This document shows positions 7,819-14,639 of a DNA stretch of 64,000 bases, piece after piece; the stretch's first letter is position 1, and each line of letters begins with the position of its first letter. A program made the position numbers and the translations under genes. The notes below the pieces were generated by a model. The model was not told where the DNA came from. It was given only the letters and a program-made list of their open reading frames with translations, and did no database searches. The stretch covers positions 27,553 to 91,552 of the forward strand of contig NZ_NXMA01000008.1 in the NCBI RefSeq assembly GCF_005406215.1. The letters run 5' to 3'. This DNA is from Campylobacter aviculae (lineage in GTDB: Bacteria > Campylobacterota > Campylobacteria > Campylobacterales > Campylobacteraceae).

Positions 7819-8856
7819 ATGAGAAATTACACAATCAATAACACTATTTTTAGTGGCTTTAAATCTGGGTTAAATTTATCTATAAATCCCAACAAAAACA
7901 CAGATACCCTAAAGCAAAATCAATTTATGGGTTATGAAGTGGATAAAGATGGCTTTTTTACAAGTGATTTTAATGAAGCAGCAGGAATTCCAAAAGATAT
8001 AAAAATCCATTCTAGCACTATAGAAAATTTTATCAAAGCTCAAAATAATGGGAGTTTAAAAAGTTATGCAAATATTGATATTGCAAAAACTATAGGAAAT
8101 GCTTATAAAATAGTTTCTCAACTTGTAGAAAAAACTCCCGAATTAAAAGGGAAAAGTAGCTTTTCAAAAGAAGATTTAGCAAATTATTTTCCACAAAACT
8201 ACTTAATAGATAAAAACAATTTAGAAGTAAAACAAACTTTTTCTTATGAAGAAATGAAAGATATTATCGCAAAAGGTGGATTTAAAAATATTAATGAGAA
8301 TGAAAAACTAAGTCCTAGTTTTTTTAACTTTGACAATACAGATGAAAAATCAGAACTCCTACCTTTTAATCCCGATATTTTACATAGTGCTAAAAACACC
8401 GCTTTATCTTGGGATACTAGTGCTGATAAATATACAAATAATGATGGCTCTATTACTATGGGCGGTTTATTAATAGGTTTTTTATCTAATAATGTTAATA
8501 CTGGGGTAACTGCACAACCCTTAATTGCTGGTGAAACAACTATATGGGGAAAGTTACAAGGACTCGATAATTCTTTAAGCGAAAATGAAATTAAAGAACT
8601 TAATAATAAACTTAGCCATACTTATTTTTCAAATTTAAGCGATGCTTTTGCATTACTTAATGGTACAAGTGATATTAAAGAATTTGAGAATAAATTAAAT
8701 AGTTTAAATCAAAATAATAAAACAAATTCAAATAATTTTTTAGAATGGATGCAACAAATCACCAAGAAGCATCAAAAATCTTTATTTGAAATTCTAAAAC
8801 AACCAAATAGTGTTAATAAAATACATTCGTTGATAAATATAGATATAAGAGCTTAA
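7819..8856 (+). CDS. Hypothetical 345-residue protein with EF-hand-like DKDGFFT loop
   Basis: No signal peptide or membrane segment. The N-terminus is Asn/Ser-rich (MRNYTINNTIFSGF), followed by MGYEVDKDGFFTSDFNEAAG, whose acidic residues approach a calcium loop, though spacing is not canonical. A second degenerate loop is NNDGSITMGGLL near residue 215. Asn/Ser-rich starts of this kind occur in Campylobacter proteins exported by the flagellar apparatus, but that is only a hint. It follows the double-glycine secreted protein by 18 bp without an obvious ribosome-binding site. Family not recognised with confidence. Confidence 0.7.
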   Translation: MRNYTINNTIFSGFKSGLNLSINPNKNTDTLKQNQFMGYEVDKDGFFTSDFNEAAGIPKDIKIHSSTIENFIKAQNNGSLKSYANIDIAKTIGNAYKIVSQLVEKTPELKGKSSFSKEDLANYFPQNYLIDKNNLEVKQTFSYEEMKDIIAKGGFKNINENEKLSPSFFNFDNTDEKSELLPFNPDILHSAKNTALSWDTSADKYTNNDGSITMGGLLIGFLSNNVNTGVTAQPLIAGETTIWGKLQGLDNSLSENEIKELNNKLSHTYFSNLSDAFALLNGTSDIKEFENKLNSLNQNNKTNSNNFLEWMQQITKKHQKSLFEILKQPNSVNKIHSLINIDIRA

Positions 8857-8884
8857 AACATTAAAAACTTTAATTTAAATATAA

Positions 8885-9045
8885 TCAAGTAAAATTGATT
8901 TGCCTATATAAGTGCTTAGTATCTCTTTTAGTCTGGTAAAAAATTTCTCTTGTTTGGCTTTTTCTTGTGCGACGATCCACATAAACCATTTTATTGGCAC
9001 AAACAAAGCGATTATTTTGAGTTGCTACGGCTTTTTGAATTTTTT
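8885..9045 (-). pseudogene. Short coding remnant of unknown origin
   Basis: On the - strand a ~50-codon frame reads QKAVATQNNRFVCANKMVYV and then a basic stretch with DRRTRKSQ and TKRDTKHLYRQ, ending in TGA at 8887-8885. There is no start codon, and a stop lies just upstream. The amino-acid pattern looks coding rather than random, but I recognise no family. It lies between the 345-residue gene and repeat copy B and is probably debris of a larger gene. Confidence 0.35.
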
Positions 9046-9092
9046 GTTAGTTTTTTTGGTGTTTGCATAATTAGCTCTTAAGGCCAAAAGGA

Positions 9093-9111
9093 CAGGGGCT
9101 TAAAGCCCCTG
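9093..9111. terminator. GC-rich hairpin, possible terminator of a minus-strand RNA
   Basis: Eight-base stem CAGGGGCT / AGCCCCTG with a TAA loop. On the - strand it is followed by TCCTTTT. A - strand transcript from the TAAAAT box at 9259-9254 would reach it after ~150 nt. Confidence 0.45.
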
Positions 9112-9168
9112 CAGTCTTATTTCACAAAAAATATCGCCACTTTAAGTTTAAAAAACCTAAAATTTAGA

Positions 9169-9174
9169 TATAAT
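9169..9174 (+). promoter_or_regulatory. -10 box of predicted small RNA B
   Basis: GATATAATG, identical in form and position to copy A at 6057-6062. Confidence 0.6.
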
Positions 9175-9180
9175 GTTACT

Positions 9181-9259
9181 TTAAGACGCTTACTATGTTT
9201 TCATAGTTAAGCTTTTGTGGGTTATTTCCGCTAGGAGTGAAAACTCAAGGCGGATTTTA
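9181..9259 (+). ncRNA. Predicted ~80-nt two-hairpin small RNA, copy B
   Basis: Hairpin 1 at 9188-9212 pairs GCTTACTATG with CATAGTTAAGC around TTTT, leaving one bulged T. Hairpin 2 at 9228-9253 is identical to copy A: CCGCT / GGCGG outer stem, GAGT / ACTC inner stem, GAAA tetraloop, then ATTTTAT. The linker between the hairpins differs from copy A except for a shared GTGG. On the - strand GATAAAAT (9261-9254), with TTGACA further upstream, would drive an antisense RNA across this one and toward the hairpin at 9111-9093. Confidence 0.5.
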
Positions 9260-9483
9260 TCGTAGTATATTATCAAGGTATTGTCAATAAATATTCCTCT
9301 TTTTAACAATCAGCTAAGACTCATCACATAAGGACTAGAACGCTCCCTAAAAACATATATAAAAATATTAAAAAATTTAAAAAATGCGTATGTGTGTGAG
9401 AGAAAAGTTGAGTAAATTTTTCTCAACGTTTAACTAATTTTTTATTTTTTCTCTTGTTTAATATTAAATTAATTTTTTAGTTT

Positions 9484-9489
9484 TATAAT
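9484..9489 (+). promoter_or_regulatory. Probable -10 box for secreted four-cysteine protein, copy 2
   Basis: TATAAT in TTTTATAATTATT, 38 bp before the ATG at 9528; a GAAAGGG ribosome site lies between. Confidence 0.5.
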
Positions 9490-9527
9490 TATTCATATAT
9501 CAAAAATAATCATAGAAAGGGTCAAAA

Positions 9528-9725
9528 ATGAAAAAAATAGTAGGTTCTATAATTTTGATCGGATGTTTATCTAATATTTTTGCAGCAACTTGGCATTATG
9601 ATACTGATGGTTGCGCTAAAATATATAATTATGGTCGTGATTATAGTGAGTGTTTTGATAAAAAGACACATATATATCAAGAAGCCGGGCATAATGTAAT
9701 TTGTAAATATGGATATTGCTTTTAA
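9528..9725 (+). CDS. Secreted four-cysteine small protein, copy 2
   Basis: 65 residues with Sec signal peptide (MKKIVGSIILIGCLSNIFA) and a ~46-residue mature part with four cysteines in GCAKIYNYGRDYSEC, then VICKYGYC. It is a paralogue of the - strand protein at 6632-6850; the N-terminal halves share the GCxxxYxYGxDxSxC motif while the middles differ. The stop overlaps the ATG of the coupled gene (TAATG), exactly as in copy 1. Periplasmic or secreted, probably disulfide-stabilised. No known family. Confidence 0.7.
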   Translation: MKKIVGSIILIGCLSNIFAATWHYDTDGCAKIYNYGRDYSECFDKKTHIYQEAGHNVICKYGYCF

Positions 9726-9961
9726 TGTTAAAGTTAAATATATTAAATGCAAATTCGCATCATCGTTTTCATAAATGTATGCCTAAAGAATGTCACGAAA
9801 TATATGACACTCTCAAACTTATGGAAAAACAAGAAGAAAATACAAAAAAAGTAGAGGCTAAAGCTGACAAAGAAGAAACAAAACTAAAAGATAAAGACAA
9901 TAGCAACTCTATAAATGCAGATACTAGTAAAAAAGATCAGCTTTTAGATATATCTGCTTAA
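9725..9961 (+). CDS. Small Lys/Glu-rich protein coupled to secreted Cys peptide, copy 2
   Basis: 78 residues from the ATG overlapping the upstream stop; an in-frame TTG at 9716 gives a longer form but lacks a ribosome site. The N-terminal half (HHRFHKCMPKECHEIYDTL) has a CxxxxC pair, followed by a charged, probably coiled segment (EKQEENTKKVEAKADKEE) and the shared end SKKDQLLDISA. The N-terminal halves of copies 1 and 2 differ while the last 36 codons are identical, as expected of recent gene conversion or duplication of the 3' part. Function unknown. Confidence 0.55.
   Translation: MLKLNILNANSHHRFHKCMPKECHEIYDTLKLMEKQEENTKKVEAKADKEETKLKDKDNSNSINADTSKKDQLLDISA
9847..9956 (+). repeat. 110-bp perfect inverted repeat, right arm
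   Basis: Exact reverse complement of 6425-6534. It sits in the 3' part of the coupled small gene. Confidence 0.92.
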
Positions 9962-10129
9962 TAGTGTTTTTACCCTATTCTTCATAAATTACTATTAAAC
10001 TATATGAATATTTTTTAATATTTTAGAATAATTTATTTATCATAGCTTTTATATTAAATAAAAATTTTTAATTAAATTTTCGCTACTTTTTCTTATTTAT
10101 AATATTTCTAATTTCAGCTTTAATTAATA

Positions 10130-10139
10130 GGGGGGGGGG
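10130..10139 (+). repeat. G10 homopolymer tract abutting a -10 box
   Basis: Ten consecutive G. In Campylobacter, G tracts of this length are typical slippage sites for phase variation. This one is not in a gene; it ends one base before TATAAT, so length change alters promoter spacing rather than a reading frame. It is the only G or C tract of this length I found in the window. Confidence 0.9.
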
Positions 10140-10140
10140 A

Positions 10141-10146
10141 TATAAT
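10141..10146 (+). promoter_or_regulatory. -10 box of the yqaE/BamE-like pair
   Basis: TATAAT preceded by GA gives the GnTATAAT form, with the G being the last base of the G10 tract. The ATG of the downstream gene is 30 bp away and an AAGGAG ribosome site lies at 10166-10171. Confidence 0.75.
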
Positions 10147-10176
10147 TTTTTGCATTTAATTTTTTAAGGAGAAAGA

Positions 10177-10380
10177 ATGAGGTTAATTATTTGTATTTTA
10201 TTACCTTGGTTTGGTTTTTTTACTATAGGAAGACCTTTTGCTGCAATCATATGTCTTATTTTGCAAATCACTCTTATTGGTTGGTTGCCTGCTATGGTTT
10301 GGGCTGTTTATGCTCTTAATCAATATAAAACAGATCAAAAAATTGCGAAAGCTCTACAAGAGCAAAATAGGGGGATTTAA
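10177..10380 (+). CDS. yqaE: YqaE/Pmp3 family small membrane protein
   Basis: 67 residues with two hydrophobic segments (IICILLPWFGFFTIGRPF and LILQITLIGWLPAMVWAVYA), the fold of the UPF0057/Pmp3 proteolipids, which act in the inner membrane and are linked to membrane-potential and salt stress. The family's usual PP dipeptide in the first segment is LPW here. It is preceded by a strong ribosome site and the G10/-10 promoter, and its stop overlaps the ATG of the BamE-like lipoprotein, so the two are one transcript with potentially phase-variable expression. Confidence 0.85.
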   Translation: MRLIICILLPWFGFFTIGRPFAAIICLILQITLIGWLPAMVWAVYALNQYKTDQKIAKALQEQNRGI

Positions 10381-10703
10381 TGAAATATATTTTATATATT
10401 TTTCTAGCTTTTAGTTTGGGCGCTTGTTATCAAAAAGGCTTAGAGGTTAATCAAGATAAATTAAATACCATTGTTATAGGAAAGAGTACGCAAGAAGATG
10501 TGGAAAAAATCATAGGCTATCCTGTAAGAAAGACAAATTTAGGCAACAAAGAGGTATGGTATTACGATTTTACTAGAATTTCTTCGCTTCCTGGATTTGA
10601 TAAAGATGAAAGCACGGTTTTTGAATTTAATAAAAAAGGCGTAGTAGTTAAAAAATATAAAACTACAGGTTCTGGAAATTCAAATCCTTTGTTGGGTGGA
10701 TAA
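10380..10703 (+). CDS. SmpA/OmlA (BamE-like) lipoprotein
   Basis: 107 residues with a lipoprotein signal peptide (MKYILYIFLAFSLGAC, lipobox LGAC). It continues with the family pattern of the BamE/SmpA/OmlA fold: TIVIGKSTQEDVEKIIGYP, then KEVWYYDF and STVFEFNKKGVVV. Such domains occur both in the BAM complex and in small lipoproteins carried by mobile elements; the accessory location suggests the latter. The end KTTGSGNSNPLLGG is flexible. It overlaps the yqaE stop and is followed in another frame by a gene remnant. Confidence 0.8.
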   Translation: MKYILYIFLAFSLGACYQKGLEVNQDKLNTIVIGKSTQEDVEKIIGYPVRKTNLGNKEVWYYDFTRISSLPGFDKDESTVFEFNKKGVVVKKYKTTGSGNSNPLLGG

Positions 10704-10834
10704 CAAAGTCTATCAACAATCTCATACAAGCAGAGCTTTATGGAAGAGACTTTGTGCCAAATAAAGCCTTTAGCAAAACAAACGATCAAGATAAAACCCA
10801 AACTCAAAATAAAGAGCAAGGTAGAAATATGTAA
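10697..10834 (+). pseudogene. C-terminal gene remnant (unrecognised)
   Basis: A 45-codon frame without a start reads INNLIQAELYGRDFVPNKAF and then a Gln/Asn/Lys-rich tail ending QGRNM and TAA at 10832-10834. It overlaps the end of the BamE-like gene in another frame. The look is that of a real protein end, possibly of a conjugation or plasmid protein, left behind by a deletion. Confidence 0.4.
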
Positions 10835-10866
10835 AAAAAGCCCTTTTTAAGGGCTTAAAGGTTTTT
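10833..10866 (+). terminator. Probable Rho-independent terminator
   Basis: Stem AAGCCCTT / AAGGGCTT (10838-10845 with 10849-10856), preceded by an A-run and followed after a short gap by GGTTTTT. It ends the yqaE/BamE-like/remnant transcript just before the ATG at 10869. Confidence 0.6.
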
Positions 10867-10868
10867 AA

Positions 10869-11162
10869 ATGACGCAAATTTTATTAAAGCTTTTTAATTT
10901 CTTGAATTTGGAAGAAACAAAACCTTCTAAAAATGAAAACGAAAACGTAATCCCCTTAAGCGAAAGGGGATTTACTGAAAAAGAAGAATTTAGAAAAAGA
11001 AGTAATCTTTATTCTAAAGCTAAAAATAAAAAAGTTTTCACAGAAAAAGAAGAAATTGTTAATATAAACAATAAATTGTTTAGAGTAAAAACTCAAGAAA
11101 TTATAAGTCCTGATGGGACAGAAGAAATTATTAAAACAGAACAATATCAAATCAACAGATAA
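10869..11162 (+). CDS. Hypothetical charged protein
   Basis: 97 residues, rich in Lys, Glu and Asn, with no signal peptide. It contains LSERGFTEKEEFRKRSNLYS and a duplicated TEKEE phrase (FTEKEEF and VFTEKEEIV), then a small beta-like end (INNKLFRVKTQEIISPDGTE). No family recognised. It starts after a terminator-like hairpin and is followed by a lipoprotein gene 10 bp away, so the two may be co-expressed. Confidence 0.55.
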   Translation: MTQILLKLFNFLNLEETKPSKNENENVIPLSERGFTEKEEFRKRSNLYSKAKNKKVFTEKEEIVNINNKLFRVKTQEIISPDGTEEIIKTEQYQINR

Positions 11163-11172
11163 AGGAAGAAAA

Positions 11173-11592
11173 ATGAAAAAAATGTTATTTGCAGTAATTG
11201 CGGTGTTTTTTATTGCTTGTGGTGGAGATAATTTAGTTAAATTAGAATATGAAAAAGGAAATAAAGAATTATTTGATTATGCAAATAAGCTTATTGAAGA
11301 AAAATATCCAGGTTATAATCTTTATTCTTGGAGATCGTTAAAAGATATCCAAAGTATTGTTAATGCAAAGGGAATGTATAATGATATAGAACATCGGCTT
11401 AGTAGTAATAATAAGTTTCATAGAAATGATGATAAAAACTATTCTAATTATATTTTATTAGAAAAAGATGGAATATATAAATTAATAAGTGCAGATTGTT
11501 ATAAAGAAAAAGTAGATAATAACGCCGTTGGATTATATAAAACAAAACCTAATAATTGTAGTATTGCTAATATACTTATACAACAAAAATAA
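11173..11592 (+). CDS. Hypothetical lipoprotein
   Basis: 139 residues from the ATG at 11173, chosen because AAAGGAAG stands directly before it and the product then begins with a lipoprotein signal (MKKMLFAVIAVFFIACGG, lipobox FIAC). A longer in-frame start at 11113 would hide the signal. The mature part is Lys/Asn/Tyr-rich with two further cysteines (ADCYKEK, NNCSIAN). No family recognised. It is followed 12 bp later by a VirB6-like fragment. Confidence 0.65.
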   Translation: MKKMLFAVIAVFFIACGGDNLVKLEYEKGNKELFDYANKLIEEKYPGYNLYSWRSLKDIQSIVNAKGMYNDIEHRLSSNNKFHRNDDKNYSNYILLEKDGIYKLISADCYKEKVDNNAVGLYKTKPNNCSIANILIQQK

Positions 11593-11604
11593 AAGAATTG
11601 TAAA

Positions 11605-11847
11605 ATGGCAAATATAAAAATTACCATTTCCACTTTACCTTCAAATTGGATAGATAGTGTCGCTAATACTATTAACGACCTAACTATGCCTATATTTGAA
11701 AAAATGTTTTCAGGCGTTCATAATGCTTTGTATAGTGGTATGGGTGCTAGTATCTTTGTAACATACTGCATTATATGGTTACTAAGACAAGCACAAAATG
11801 GATATGTATCAAGGCTAATTTTTCTCCGAATTAAGGAGAAAAATTAA
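11605..11847 (+). pseudogene. N-terminal fragment resembling TrbL/VirB6
   Basis: 80 residues: an amphipathic start, then MPIFEKMFSGVHNALYSG and the hydrophobic ASIFVTYCIIWLL. This order looks like the beginning of TrbL/VirB6 inner-membrane proteins of type IV secretion, which are normally above 300 residues. The frame runs directly into the hairpin at 11819-11843 and ends there, so the gene is cut short. No ribosome site is evident. Family assignment is moderate and based on pattern only. Confidence 0.4.
11819..11843. other. Inverted repeat between converging genes
   Basis: Nine-base arms TTTTTCTCC / GGAGAAAAA around GAATTAA. It lies where the + strand island fragment meets the - strand transporter gene. 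The T's are on the 5' side on both strands, so it is not a classical terminator. Confidence 0.5.
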
Positions 11848-11850
11848 CTT

Positions 11851-13314
11851 TTAATGAAAGCTAAGATAAGGCGTAATAAATTCTATCCAAGGAATTCCTA
11901 TAAAAAGATAAATAACCATATAAATTAAGGCAAAAATTCCGCCTAATAAGAAAAATTGAGGACCTTTAATATAATTACTTCCAAACCATAAAGGAGAGCA
12001 ACCTGTTCCATATGGAGTGATGATACCCATAAAACCCATTGGTAAAGCAAGTATTAGCATAATTTGTGCCGGATTTCCGCCTTCAATAGAACTGGCCAAA
12101 GATACAAAAACAGCAATGATGGCTGTTACATAAGCAGTTCCTGAAGCGAAAAAATATCTAAGCCAAGAAAATAACATTAAAAGTAAAATGGTAGCTATAA
12201 ATGGTTCAAAACCCGAAAGTCTATGCCCTAAAGAATTAGCTAAGTAGTCTAAAAATCCAACATTTTTAAGCCCACCCGCCATTGTAACAAGAGTTGCAAA
12301 CCATACAAGAGTATTCCAAGCTGGTTTATTGCCTAAAAAATCTTGCCAAGTTATTATTTTGCAAGCTATCATTAAAATGATCATAATTAAGGCTGTGGTT
12401 GTGGCATTGATTTTAAAAAAGCTTGAACCAACCCAAAGTACTAGTCCAATAAGAGCTATAATAAGCATACAAATTTGAGAAGTTGGCATTTTTCCTAAAG
12501 CCTGATATTTTTCTTTTGCCCAGATAGCTATTTCTTTTGATCCTTTAATTTCTGGTGGATAGATGAAATATCCTAAAATTGGAGTGATAACAAAAAGGAT
12601 TAAGCCTACTGGCAAAAAGGCTAAAAACCAACTAAGCCAATCCACAACAGCAACTCCATTTTTAGATATCAAAGAAAGTGCAAGTGGATTTGGAGCTTGC
12701 CCTGTAAGAAAAATCGAGCTTGTGATACAAGAGCTTGCTAAGCCCATCCATACAAGATAAGCACCAATTTTTCTAGGATTTTTATCCGCATAACTTTCAA
12801 ACATAGGAGCAATATTAGTTACTATAGGATAAACAGTTCCTCCACTTCTTGCAGCATTGCTAGGGATAAAAGGAGCTAAAATTAAATCAACTATAGCAAT
12901 AGCATAACCTAAACCCAAGGTAGATTTTCCAAGTTTTGAAACAAGATAAAGGGCTATTCTTTCTCCTAAACCTGTTTTAGAAAATCCAAGTCCTATGGTA
13001 AAAGCAGCAAAAATAAGCCATACAACCGCGTCTGAAAATCCTGCCAAACCCCATTTTATAGCTGCAGAATCCTTGATAATGGTTTCGACATTATTGGATC
13101 CAGCGGGTCCAACCTTAAAGACAACAGCTAAAGTAACAGCAATGACTCCGATTAAAGCAGGTGCAATAGGTTCCAAGATTAAGCCAATAATCAAGCCAAC
13201 AAAAATGCTAAAATAAAGCCAAGCATTAGGACTTAAACCCTCAGGAACCGGGATCAGATAAGTGATTAAACCTACAATTAAAGGCGCTAAAAGTTTTACA
13301 TAAAACATGTTCAT
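11851..13314 (-). CDS. DASS-family (CitT/TtdT-like) di/tricarboxylate transporter
   Basis: 487 residues, about 12 hydrophobic segments. It follows E. coli CitT/TtdT closely in places: KLLAPLIVGLITYLIPVPEG at the start, AIKWGLAGFSDAVVWLIFAA, LGYAIAIVDLILAPFIPSN, NAARSGGTVYPIV and ITPYGTGCSPLWFG. The SNxAR and ITPY loops are the substrate/cation sites of this family. It probably exchanges or imports a carboxylate such as citrate, tartrate, malate or 2-oxoglutarate through the inner membrane; the substrate cannot be told from sequence. It is the first gene right of the island and transcribed toward it, and I do not recall it at this place in NCTC 11168, so it may be part of the variable region. 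Confidence 0.88.
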   Translation of the reverse strand: MNMFYVKLLAPLIVGLITYLIPVPEGLSPNAWLYFSIFVGLIIGLILEPIAPALIGVIAVTLAVVFKVGPAGSNNVETIIKDSAAIKWGLAGFSDAVVWLIFAAFTIGLGFSKTGLGERIALYLVSKLGKSTLGLGYAIAIVDLILAPFIPSNAARSGGTVYPIVTNIAPMFESYADKNPRKIGAYLVWMGLASSCITSSIFLTGQAPNPLALSLISKNGVAVVDWLSWFLAFLPVGLILFVITPILGYFIYPPEIKGSKEIAIWAKEKYQALGKMPTSQICMLIIALIGLVLWVGSSFFKINATTTALIMIILMIACKIITWQDFLGNKPAWNTLVWFATLVTMAGGLKNVGFLDYLANSLGHRLSGFEPFIATILLLMLFSWLRYFFASGTAYVTAIIAVFVSLASSIEGGNPAQIMLILALPMGFMGIITPYGTGCSPLWFGSNYIKGPQFFLLGGIFALIYMVIYLFIGIPWIEFITPYLSFH

Positions 13315-13416
13315 CCTTTTTTAAATGTAAAAACAAATTATACTTTAGAAAACTTATATTAAATTTTAAATTAATAAATTCTTTATAAGAGATTTGATTA
13401 AGCTAAGATAATGTTT

Positions 13417-13824
13417 TTAGTTAAGAGTTCTAATGATTAAGCTTGTAGGTAGTTTAAAGTGTTTTATAAGTTCTTCTTCTTTTTTTCTCATTTCTCCATT
13501 ATCCTTTTCATGATCAAAACCTAGTAAATGAAGCATAGCGTGGATAAATAATAAACTCAATTCTTCTTCGTAACTATGTCCAAATTCTTGTGCTTTTTCT
13601 TTGGCTAATTCTGTATTGATGACTATAGAACCTAAAGGGATATTTTCATCTACATTTTCAAGTGGAAAGGATAAAACATCGGTTGTTTTGTTTTGATTTC
13701 TTTGTTTTAAGTTAATTTCTTGCATTTCTTGATTATTTACAAAAATAAGCTCCACATCTTTTTTTGGACTTAAATAAGCTACTATTTTTTCTAAAAAATC
13801 GTATTTTTTGTCACTAAGTATCAT
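13417..13824 (-). CDS. ybeY: Endoribonuclease / rRNA maturation factor YbeY
   Basis: 135 residues. The metal site [14 protein letters not shown] matches the family signature HxxxHLxGxDH, and the upstream [11 protein letters not shown] is the conserved core. It acts in 16S rRNA 3'-end maturation and 70S quality control. The start overlaps the stop of the recO-like gene by 4 bp (13821-13824). Position corresponds to Cj0121. Confidence 0.93.
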   Translation of the reverse strand: MILSDKKYDFLEKIVAYLSPKKDVELIFVNNQEMQEINLKQRNQNKTTDVLSFPLENVDENIPLGSIVINTELAKEKAQEFGHSYEEELSLLFIHAMLHLLGFDHEKDNGEMRKKEEELIKHFKLPTSLIIRTLN

Positions 13825-14435
13825 AAGCCTTCCTTGATTAAATTATATAAATTTTGTATTTCTTCATCATTAAAAATTCCGCAATTTTTATTATCATAAA
13901 AATCTTTTAATTTTTTTTCTTCAAAATTATAACCTAAAGCACAATGATTATGAGAAGGCAAAAAAGCTCTTATTAAAGTGATATGGTTTTGAATTTTTTC
14001 ATCACAAGAAAAACAAATAAAATCTTGGTGTAATCTACCTTCAAATTCTAAAATTTTAAGATAAGCATCTATTATGACTCTTTTAGGATTTTGTTTTTCA
14101 AAACGTTTGACACATTCTTCTAAAAGCAAAAAATAAAATTTCTCAAGTATCTCAGTATCTTTTAAATGTTGATATAAAAGGCGAATGAATTCTTGCCAAA
14201 TAAACATTTTTTCTCTTTGCATAATCCATGAAAAATTTAAATGCAAAACATCTTTGAGTCTTGGTAAAAAGCTCGGGTTTTCTTCTAAGGCAAAGTCAAT
14301 CTTATAACCATTTAAAATGCTAGAATGTCTAAGTCCATAAAAACGATAGGTTTTTACAAGCATTTTAGGACTTAATATATAAACTATCAAATCTTCATCT
14401 TTGACTTTTTGCGTATGGAGTATAAAACCTTGCAT
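13821..14435 (-). CDS. recO: RecO-like DNA repair protein (epsilonproteobacterial type)
   Basis: 204 residues. The start [20 protein letters not shown] is the OB-fold beginning seen in RecO-type proteins, followed by a helical part and FICFSCDEK, a single remaining CxxC. Epsilonproteobacterial RecO is short and divergent, and many annotations call Cj0120 hypothetical. The proposed role is loading RecA with RecR in the RecFOR-like pathway. It is coupled to ybeY by overlap. The intergenic stretch to 14639 has no gene. Confidence 0.7.
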   Translation of the reverse strand: MQGFILHTQKVKDEDLIVYILSPKMLVKTYRFYGLRHSSILNGYKIDFALEENPSFLPRLKDVLHLNFSWIMQREKMFIWQEFIRLLYQHLKDTEILEKFYFLLLEECVKRFEKQNPKRVIIDAYLKILEFEGRLHQDFICFSCDEKIQNHITLIRAFLPSHNHCALGYNFEEKKLKDFYDNKNCGIFNDEEIQNLYNLIKEGL

Positions 14436-14613
14436 ATTTTCCTTTGGTAAAATATATCTACGTTATTTTGAATTGTACTATAAAATTTAAACCTTAAATA
14501 TAAAGATTTATTGATCAATTTTAATGTTTTACAAATTAATATTTTATAGAAAAATTGGAAATTTTATATTGAAAAATTTAGCAAGTTATGCGAAAATTAA
14601 AACGAAAGTAATT

Positions 14614-14639
14614 AAACTAAGGCAAATATACCTTAGTTT
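14614..14639 (-). terminator. Hairpin at the end of the MQINSLSS gene
   Basis: Stem AAACTAAGG / CCTTAGTTT around an 8-base loop, adjoining the stop codon at 14641-14639. On the - strand it is followed by AATTACTTT, a weak T-rich tail. Confidence 0.6.

Larger units (their letters stand above)
9163..9406. repeat. Direct repeat copy B (pairs with 6051-6281)
   Basis: About 244 bp, same orientation as copy A, sharing the -10 box, both hairpins, the long identical stretch after hairpin 2 and the GCGTATGTGTGTGAGAG end. No start codon or coding tail is attached on its left, whereas copy A overlaps the end of a remnant gene. Confidence 0.9.

Noticed and set aside
9093..9111. Subterminal hairpin of an IS200/IS605-type element
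   Set aside because: The shape would fit, but no transposase, TnpB remnant or matching second end was found.
9716..9730. Possible programmed -1 frameshift joining the two frames of the Cys-peptide cassette
   Set aside because: Both copies have a TAATG stop-start overlap, which explains the -1 phase by translational coupling; no classical slippery heptamer is present.
11113..11175. Longer start for the lipoprotein gene at 11113
   Set aside because: It overlaps the preceding gene and hides the lipoprotein signal; the ATG at 11173 has a good ribosome site.
12563..13216. Plus-strand frames inside the DASS transporter gene (and similar opposite-strand frames in atpA, fmt, nuoG)
   Set aside because: They are antisense shadows with unnatural composition and no ribosome sites.
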